From assembly GCA_964036045.1 (NCBI GenBank), contig OZ038383.1, positions 67,523,725 through 67,587,724 on the forward strand: a stretch of 64,000 nucleotides of DNA, given 5' to 3'. The notes beneath the pieces were generated by a model, which did no database searches, had not been told where the DNA came from, and saw nothing but the letters and a program-made list of their open reading frames with translations. Shown here one piece after another: positions 56,823-64,000 of this stretch. The DNA is from Eutreptiella sp. 'Long Island Sound 2002'. Taxonomy: Eukaryota; Euglenozoa; Euglenophyceae; Eutreptiales; Eutreptiaceae. Numbering within the stretch: position 1 is the first letter of the stretch; every line of letters starts with the position of its first letter. The position numbers and the translations under genes were made by a program.

Positions 56823-57731
56823 CTCCGACATATATCTGCAGGGCACCCCTATGAGTCACTCAAAAAGCATCAAGTCGGAGGTGCACATGATTGGATACCA
56901 GTGATGACTTGAGGGGGGGAAATGCTTCAGAATGTCCATGAAGAGTACACGTTACCCCCTCCCCCCTTCTTGGCAGAGCAAAACCCTTGTGAGAGCAAGA
57001 GCAGCAATAGGTGTTGTTTTCGCAACTTCTGGAAACTTGTTATTTGGCGGTTCCATTTTCTGGTGGTCCATGAAGATCACATTTTTTCGGTGTTTTTAGG
57101 GTTGGTATGGTATTTTAGGGACATTGGTTGCTACCCTTACACCCATTTTCACCCCTCCTTGTCCTTTAGAGGTGGAGATTGGGGAATCATTGACGATGCA
57201 ATAGTCACCTCTTGTGTTTTCTCACGCTTTGCACATACAACGTCCTTGTGAGAGCAACAAGAGGTGTAGTTTCCGTCAAATTTTAATTTTTAGTGTTGCT
57301 CTCGCAAGGAGGGGTGTGTGCATTCGACCGTGAATTGTTGGAAGCATCAAACGGTGCGTGCACAGTGTTGCGATTGTTTGGCTTAGAAAGTAAGTGAAGG
57401 TAACTTCGTTAAGAGTACACCCCTATTCCAAAACCAAAACCAAAGGCGTTTGTATAGCATTGGATACCTTAGATGGTTTGACCTGAAAACTAAGTGTAGG
57501 TGCCTTGGTATAGAGTACGGTCACATTTTAAGTCTAATTCATGGGTGCATTAAAAGGAGTGTGCACAATGTTGTACACCACTCGCAAATTCTTGTTTGAG
57601 TCGGAATATATATGAAGGTAACACCACTTGACTTGACTTCTTGTCGGCCACTGAGGTGGCTTTGTCTTGCCACACACCTTTTTGTCTAGCGGCCACTCGA
57701 AGGTGGGTGGGTTAAGTTCTCCGCCATAGGT
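56823..57731 (+). repeat. Direct duplication, copy 2 (909 bp)
   Basis: Copy of 49234-50140 in the same orientation. The few differences are single substitutions and one short length change in the C run near 56957. Confidence 0.9.
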
Positions 57732-58940
57732 GCTCCCAAGTGCCAACACCATTTAAGATATTGTGCACCACGTCGTCTCTTAATGACAATTTGTTTTGGA
57801 AATATGAAGGTAGCTTTGTTGGTATTTTCTCTGCATTTGAAAGCTGATTATCTTTGTACATGCCTATGTCTGTTGCCGCAGCCCTTCAAGTATTGATCCT
57901 ATTTCATTATTTTGGCCTGCTAACCCTTCTTTTGGAGTCCCCGGTGTTTATCTGAAAAGTATTTTGGGGTCCTATAAACAAGCATAGGAGGAGGAAGCAG
58001 CAAAACACTAGCATCAACAATCATTTTTATTTTCTGTGACGAGGTTGTTGTGGTTCTTCGTCCGCTTCTTCCGCTGTAACAAGATACAGAAAGAGAAACA
58101 GAAGATCATGGAAATAGTAGCAAAGGACCATCACTGCATTCTTGGGAAGCCGAAAGCCAAGCCGACAGAGGGGAGATGAGTAACCCAACCACCTTGCACA
58201 TGGTGAACCCAGGTGTGTACCTCAATTTCATGCACCTACTACCCTACACGGGTCATATTTTTGCTATGCTTTCTAAAAGCTTTAAGCGGCATGTGCACAT
58301 TGTTGGATACTAGTCCTACTGCATTGAACATCTACTCTCCTTTCGGCGTATGTGCCTCCCATATGTATGGGGAAACGCTAGCTTTCTGTGAACCTTTTGA
58401 TGGGTTGTTTGGGTGATGCTGCCATTTTTTGTCGGATTTCGTTGTCATCCTTTGTAAACCATGCTAAAACTTGCCATGCAGAAGCATTTTTTTGTTCTAC
58501 CTGCCTTGTCTGTGCTATTTATTGTCCGGGGAGTGCTGGGTGGCAAAGGAGGGACACATGGACAAGTAGTTGTCATCCTACCCTACGACTTGCTATGCAA
58601 ATGCAATTTCTTCCTCTAGCCCCCTTGTCTTAGCTACTCGTACTCCAGGGCGAGTAGTGTGGCAAAGGAGGAACAAATACACCAAGGCAGGTAAAAATGT
58701 GATGCAGTGATTTGAATGGACAATGTGTTTGAGAGTATGCAAAGAAAGAATAAGAAGGTATTACTGCAGGGCATACACCTGTATTTCAAAATCCAACTAC
58801 TGAAAGATTCAACCGTTGACAATACAACACACAATGGTTGTTTTTTAAAGGATGAGGATAACAATTTCTTAGTAAGGTTGTGGGTGCGTTGGGAAATAGA
58901 TAGAAAAAGGTGCCAATGATTGTTCAGATATGGTACTCTC
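57732..58940. other. AT-rich spacer with a degenerate tandem pair
   Basis: At about 58460-58560 and 58570-58670 two degenerate copies share ACTTGCxATGCA, TTTCTTxCTCTAxC-like sequence and GGCAAAGGAGGxACA. No gene was recognised in either strand. Confidence 0.5.
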
Positions 58941-59456
58941 TTATTTGAACCAGCCTTTTGCATAGCTAAGAACTTGGAATAGTGCCTTAGCGAATTCATC
59001 TAACTGGTTGTTGGGATGAAGTTGGAGAGAAAGAAGACGGTATTTTGATGTTACCTGGGTACAATCTTCAACGCCTAGAAAGTGCACGGCATCGATGCGT
59101 TGCTGGTGTCGACTTGAATTCTCATCCGTGATACATGTCCGCCACTCCTTGATTTCTTTCCGTGATAATGTTGCATCATTTACCGGGGCTTGTTGTCCTT
59201 GTTGCTTGGCTTTCTTGGGAGGCTCTTCAATTGTGGAATCGGGGCGCCATACGATCATCGTTTGAGTCCAGTTTTGGGCTCTTGGTGGTATGTGGGGCAA
59301 CATTCTTTGGATCTTGGTCTGTATTCGGCGTTGGGCGACCATTTTTTTTGATTTGTGGTTCTTGGATGCTGTGGTGGGGTGTCGTCTAGACTTAGGTGGC
59401 AGTGGTTGATGGGAATGATATGTCAATGGGTCAGGAGTTTGTCTCCGTGGTGGCAT
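58941..59456 (-). CDS. J-domain (DnaJ-like) protein with altered HPD
   Basis: From ATG 59456 to TAA 58941, 171 codons. The N-terminal 100 residues are basic and disordered (Pro/Arg/Lys/Gln-rich). The C-terminal 55 residues read AVHFLGVEDCTQVTSKYRLL then SLQLHPNN, ending FQVLSYAKGWF. This matches helices I-IV of a J domain, in which LGV, the KYR of helix II and HPD are hallmarks. HPD is HPN here, which would be expected to weaken stimulation of Hsp70 ATPase. The open frame continues about 35 codons upstream of this ATG with similar composition, so the real start may be earlier or in another exon. It lies downstream of and on the same strand as the C48-like fragment. Confidence 0.6.
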   Translation of the reverse strand: MPPRRQTPDPLTYHSHQPLPPKSRRHPTTASKNHKSKKMVAQRRIQTKIQRMLPHIPPRAQNWTQTMIVWRPDSTIEEPPKKAKQQGQQAPVNDATLSRKEIKEWRTCITDENSSRHQQRIDAVHFLGVEDCTQVTSKYRLLSLQLHPNNQLDEFAKALFQVLSYAKGWFK

Positions 59457-59700
59457 GATGGTTCTTCTAGACTTTGGAATCTCCCTTGTTGGCCCAACGG
59501 TTGGGCCCGCAGATGGTGTGGATGATCTTTTTGGTTGTGATCTTGTTGTGGACTGCTTGCTGACTCATGAGGCTGAGTTTCGTTGGATAGTGAAGCCATA
59601 GCACTTGTGGTAATGGGCGATAACGAAGAACATCACTGGTGGTCGCAAACTGCAGCTTGTATGTTGGCATTTGTCATAGTAGGAAAGGGTCCTCACTCTA

Positions 59701-60279
59701 TCATTGCCCAACTGACGGGCTCTCATCGTACTCCTTCATAGCATCTTTGTACATGCAATCTTCAAACATTTACACCATAGAACATAAGGTGCTTGAATTG
59801 ATTGCAAAAAGTGGGAGAATGCTTGCACAATTCTCGAAGAACCAACACGGGAGTTGTCTTGTTGGTTGAATGGCGTTACACCATTGCATGGTGAGCATGG
59901 CAACACGGAAGCCACATGTGTTGGAATTCGGTTGGGTTCCATAAAGATGCCATGTAAAAGACCATCCCAATCTCCTCATACTTGTCCGGAACAAGGTGCC
60001 ACATGCGGACGAGTCATCTTCAAGGTCGTGTATGATGAGGCTCTTTTGTTCGATGATGATATGCGTGACGAACATGTAGTTAACTCCAGCTGTTGAATCT
60101 CTTGAGGTGAAGCATGGGTAGTGCATCTTGGAAAGTACAAAATGAAACCTAACATTCAAGCATGTCGTATGATTATGGACAATTGAATGTTCAGGATGAC
60201 TGATTTGACAGGGGGATTGCATCACGGCAACACGACCTCTAGCAAGCACTGCACTGCCGAGGAAATCAACCATGCACAC
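59701..60279 (-). pseudogene. C48/Ulp1-like cysteine protease, C-terminal part
   Basis: The frame from 60279 includes VNYMFVTHIIIEQKSLIIHD (strand with the candidate His/Asp region) and GTQPNSNTCGF, which fits the Q-x(5)-C oxyanion and nucleophile pattern of Ulp1/SENP-type proteases. A TAA interrupts at 59770-59772. The frame then continues MFEDCMYKDAMKEYDESPS to a TGA at 59701, which looks like genuine C-terminus. No N-terminal half was found. Such proteases act on ubiquitin-like proteins and are often carried by eukaryotic transposons. Recognition is by a few motif residues only. Confidence 0.4.
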
Positions 60280-60982
60280 TCCGCTAAATGCACATTGTTA
60301 TCAGAGGTATCGCTTCTTTCATTTGCTGGAAGTGGTGACTGGCAACTGTACATGGCAACCTTACAGACCCCTGCCCCAAGTGATACGCACCCTTGAACAC
60401 ACAGTGTGGGGTTGTGGGTTCGCTACTTCTCCATTTTTCGTTGCATTGCAGAAGTTAATATTTGGACACAAGTATTGTTTGCAGATTTTTAGCCCCCCCC
60501 CCCTTTTCCGCAGTAAAAGGTCTGCAGGGGGGTTGCCAGAAAGGCTAAGCAAGTATGTCGGCTTGTACTTCCGGGTGTATGCACTGGTTTGAGTTTTTAG
60601 GAGTTTATTATCTACATTGCTTGTCCCAAGCCAATGGGGAAAAGTGTTTTTCGTAGTTGAGAGTAGGACAGTTGTGCCTCTGCTGACAAGTGCTGCTTTC
60701 GCTCCTTGGCGTCCCTCCTAGGCCAGGGCTGGCATACTTCACACCAAGTCATTCCCATGACTGTGAAATTTGGAGGGTGCTGGGCTGGTGGGCTTGGTGG
60801 AAATGTAACATGGGGCTAGGGGGTTCTGGGTTCAGTGGGTTCCGCGTTCAGGATGTTCCAGGTTCAGGAGGTTCTGGGCAACACATCAGTGGCACGCGTT
60901 TAATTGCACCAATTTAGGTTTTGTTTGCATTTCCCATTCAGCCACCATTGCCCTCTTCATTTTTCATGTGTCCCAACCTAAA
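60280..60982. other. Noncoding with GGTTCx minisatellite
   Basis: A phrase like GGGTTCAGTGGGTTCCGCG repeats irregularly at 60815-60875. A C run lies at about 60492. TACTTCACACC at 60739 resembles the AYFTP tail of the outer gene (42825), but no frame supports homology. Confidence 0.4.
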
Positions 60983-61836
60983 TCATGCAACAGCTTTGTG
61001 CATCTGTTGAAATGTAACGCTTTCATTTTCCATGGTCTCATGTGTGAAGCTCCACCCAAGCAGTATTGAAATTGACTGCAGCTGCTGTTGTGGCCAAAGG
61101 ACAAGCACAGACGAGTCTGATGTGTCTGTTTGAAGAGAGTAAGACCATGCTGCTGGCATGTTGGGGGGTGCTGTGCGGACCCCAATGCGAAGAAGGATGT
61201 CAATCACATCTTGATGAAGTGAAGCGTTCTTCATGCGATGAGACAATGCAGTCCTGAGAAACTTCTTACAGGAAGGAGTGACCCGTGCATAGTGGATGAG
61301 GAAACAAACAACAGTGCTTGGGATTGCAGCGCCCTGCAACAGGCAGTGCGTGTGTCTGCATGGAACGCAGGTACCCGAGGCCCCACAGGTTCTGCGTGAG
61401 GCAGAAGGCTTCAGGATTGATACATACTAAAAAGCTTCGCTTGTGAGGATTGGGATGCGTTTTCTAGCAGCATCTGGTGGTGAATCGCTTTTTTCAACAG
61501 TCTTGATGGCCTCCAACTATCCTGGGGCCAGCCCTTTGCGAGCAGCTGTGTGAGTAAAGCAATGGAAGTCCTCTAGACGTGACCTGTTTTTGTCTCTGAA
61601 TTTTTGCGGCTCCGACACGTTGCACGCCTGCTTTTCAGGAACCGGATACAGCGGCTGTACCCTCGTGCAGAGCGAGTCTCTATCAATGCCGGTCACTGCC
61701 CACACGATGAGGCCCCGTCCGAGGTCAACAGTGCTCTTGTAGACTGGCTTGCTCAACAGAAAGTCTAGGCCTGCGCGGTCACCCGCGCACTGTGATCCTT
61801 ACGGGTCCTCAGGCTTCGCATTGCATTGTGAATGGC
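60983..61836 (-). CDS. Hypothetical protein read through UAA/UAG codons
   Basis: One minus-strand frame runs about 285 codons from just after a TGA near 61836 to a TGA at 60983, containing only TAA (61799) and TAGs (61517, 61427). Protein-like stretches lie on both sides of each: AGDRAGLDFLLSKPVYKSTV, VDLGRGLIVWAVTGIDRDSL, RLEDFHCFTHTAARKGLAPG, LEAIKTVEKSDSPPDAARKR and DVIDILLRIGVRTAPP. I do not recognise a family. No transmembrane segment is obvious. It may be a real gene in a UAR-reassigned genome, several exons in one phase, or a decayed gene. Confidence 0.4.
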
Positions 61837-63189
61837 CTTTTTTTCATTTGTCCAGCGCTGTCGGCCGCAGAGACAGATGCCTGACGAGTTGCACTGTCGG
61901 ATGTCCTATCAACATCAATGTAAAACGGTGTTAGGGCAACCCATTCGATGCCTCAGTGGACACCCTTCGGATGCCTGCCAGCACCATTGGGTCCAGGTGA
62001 GTGCGAAGAGAAGAGGAAAGAGGTGAGAGCCGCGTGTAGTCGGCGATAATTGTGGCAGCTATCCGGGTCTGCGCCACCTCAGCCTCACGTGTGCAGTGTA
62101 GTGGAGCAGTTTTCCATGGTAATTGATTTCATACATGCTACCTCGTGCACTCCAGAGAGGTGGGGTTGGGGGCAGGCGGCCAGACCCCCTGCCCTTTCAA
62201 CCACGTCTCACTGTGACCCTCCTCTCTTCTGATGATTTCCGACACGGAGCACTGCCAACCCTTCTGCGCATCTGCAAGTCCACCAGACCACACCTGCAGC
62301 GGGCAGTCGATGTTGGCTACGTATATGTCTGCAGAGTACGAACGGTCAACGACGGGACTCAACGGCGGCTTTGCCGGGCCGAACATTGTCAAAGGGCACT
62401 AACCCATTCCCCCTCATTGCCTTGTATTCTTAGCGTGCTCTGTGAGCGCGGAAGTTGCTGCCCCATGACGGTTCACGATGCTTCATTCATTGGAGAGGCA
62501 TGCCCTCCAATAGTGCAGAGCAGTTGTGAGCGGATTCGACAAGACACCCATCGTCCAATATAGGAGGTGTGGGGCCATCAGCAGTGCAGACAGCTTTGGG
62601 CTGAGGAGAACACAGACAACAACCTGCCGGTGGTGTGAAGATTGCGGATGGGCTGGCGTGAACATGTCCAGTCTCCCCACCTCTCTGCGGAATGAAATGA
62701 TGACTGTTCACTGTATTCCGTCACTTGCAGTGCAGTCCTGCACGCCTGAACGGATGAAAGTGAAGTGCAATGCAGTTTCACAGGGCTCCGAAACACCGAA
62801 AGTGATCTGTGTCTGAACCAAAGGGGGCATGCATGGTGCATATGTCGTGGATGGCCTGGTTTCCCAGATCAGAAACGGTGGCAGAACACACCGAATTGTG
62901 TCATTTCCGTGACCACACCTTTTTGTGGAACTAATGTGGCATCCGTCTGCTCTGAGATCTGTTTCAGAAACCCTTCTGGAGCACCATTCGCATCAAGGCT
63001 TCCCAGTCGCTGATCATGGCTGGACCCATGAAAAAAAGGAGTGAGAGACACGTTGACAGAATGTCGTTTCGCCATGTTGCATTTGCAGATCGTCTTTCAG
63101 TATGTATTGTGGCGTAACTGCGTGGTGCGTGGAGCGTGAGTGAGACTCGCACAGACCTGTGGCTATAGCCGTGCGGTCTAATGAGGTGC
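61837..63189. other. No gene recognised
   Basis: Short frames on both strands, some with plausible composition (62138-62392 and 62487-62711, minus), but no motif and no splice-supported joins. It could contain exons of the flanking genes. Confidence 0.4.
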
Positions 63190-63290
63190 AAGCGTGCGCA
63201 GCCGTGCAGAGGTTATGGTTGCAAGCGTGCGTAGCTGTGCGGCCCCGATGTGCGCAACCGTGCGTAACCGTGCGCAACCTTGTAAGAAAA
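63190..63290 (+). repeat. Decamer minisatellite, GTGCGYAACC type
   Basis: AACCGTGCGC/AACCGTGCGT-like decamers and variants (GCGTGCGCAGCC, GCGTGCGTAGC) repeat through this stretch. The same CAACCGTGCGCAACCGTGCG closes the window at 63981-64000, so a second array probably begins there. Confidence 0.75.
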
Positions 63291-63728
63291 CATTTTTGAC
63301 CGGAGAGCCCCTTAGGTGCTGGCCGCGTCCGATGATGGTGTTTAGTTGCACAACACCGGAGGGGTGGGGGTTTTTTACTGCGGTCCACTTCTTGGCCAAC
63401 AAAAGCTGCTGTACAAAACGAACTCAGAAGCAGACCCATGGTATTCACACTGCGGAGAGGCAAGCATGCAGCACCAAGTGGAATATTTTGACAGCATTTA
63501 TGGTATGAAAAGATGGGTATTTGGCGCTACTGTGGGTGTGGAAGTCAGAAGTTGCTTGGGCCACAGGGTAGTGTGGTATGCTTGCCAGAAAGGAGTAGAC
63601 ACTCAGACCTTCAGCTGAGGCATGAGTGTGATGTGCCAGACGTACCGGTACCCCGTATGGAACAAAATTTGTCCGAGGAAACCAAAACTGGCGACTAGGA
63701 GGGGGACTTCTTATCGTGTAATTGGCAG

Positions 63729-63865
63729 TTTATGAAGTTCGGTTGCGCCGTGATGGATGGGATACATTACAATCTTTGAGACTTCTTACTCCGGATGACA
63801 TGGCTGACATGAACATACTCCCTGGACATCGCCGTTTGTTGGTGGATGCGTTGAAGGATTTGTAA
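63729..63865 (+). CDS. Terminal exon encoding a SAM domain
   Basis: TTGGCAG at 63728 looks like a 3' splice site. The exon reads YEVRLRRDGWDTLQSLRLL, then TPDDMADMNILPGHRRLLVD and ALKDL, then TAA immediately followed by TGA. LxxLTxxDMxxMGxxxGHRRxLLxAL is the signature of the C-terminal half of sterile alpha motif domains, which mediate oligomerisation or RNA and partner binding. The N-terminal half and the rest of the protein are not visible in the preceding few hundred bases. It is probably a host gene's last exon. Confidence 0.6.
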
Positions 63866-64000
63866 TGACTGGTGCTCGGCCTGGTGGGGCGCTAACGTAC
63901 AAATGTTAGCCCGGAAATGACCTGGGGATCTTGGTAAACAAACAGTACCCTTAAACAGAAATACCAGCACCAATAAGGCAACCGTGCGCAACCGTGCGAA

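Overview
The window looks like nuclear DNA of a eukaryote, probably an alga or another protist. Reading frames are short and broken. Two GT-AG introns are visible in the gene at 4100-7295. About a third of the window is satellite DNA or other tandem repeat. Isolated single exons resemble eukaryotic families: a plastid-type alpha/beta hydrolase exon at 47850-47992 and a SAM-domain exon at 63729-63865. No rRNA, tRNA or bacterial operon was recognised. The hydrolase exon hints at a photosynthetic lineage, but only weakly.

The left two thirds (3527-43625) read as a Russian doll of three nested mobile elements. The outer element (3527-43625) has 17-bp inverted tips and GAAATTTCGCCCA-type subterminal palindromes. 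It carries one spliced gene of unknown family, whose 5' part lies at 4100-7295 and whose 3' end lies 35 kb away at about 42615-42974. The gene is split by the middle element (7335-42476), which has inverted repeats about 180 bp long studded with C/G runs, a set of hairpin modules, and a UPF1-like SF1 helicase gene (10466-15283). A zinc-finger tail at 41318-41799 may be the displaced 3' end of the helicase gene. Inside the middle element sits the innermost element (26355-34267), which encodes on the minus strand a 532-residue unknown protein, an OTU-like cysteine protease, and a USP-like deubiquitinase fused in frame to an hAT-like transposase.

The innermost element is flanked by two inverted arrays (15574-26354 and 34268-41317) of a 52-bp unit, about 340 copies in all. 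Each unit is a near-perfect 44-bp palindrome plus an 8-bp spacer. The tips of the transposon itself are half a palindrome: CCGTCAAATATTTGGGGGG on the left and its degenerate counterpart on the right. The satellite therefore appears to consist of transposon ends with almost no interior. This is the most unusual system in the window.

The first 3 kb hold a broken gene resembling 2-oxoglutarate/Fe(II) dioxygenases. From 43632 to 64000 lie smaller elements and duplications: a 1.57-kb inverted-repeat element, a 909-bp direct duplication flanking 6.7 kb, inverted arms around a GC-rich 91-bp minisatellite with a 200-base assembly gap, a C48-like protease fragment, a J-domain protein, and an uncharacterised frame.

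Several plausible coding frames run through in-frame UAA or UAG, while UGA is the commonest apparent terminator. This could be reassignment of UAR (probably to Gln) or ordinary C-to-T decay of dead elements. Both explanations are kept open. All family calls come from reading motifs by eye, with no database search.
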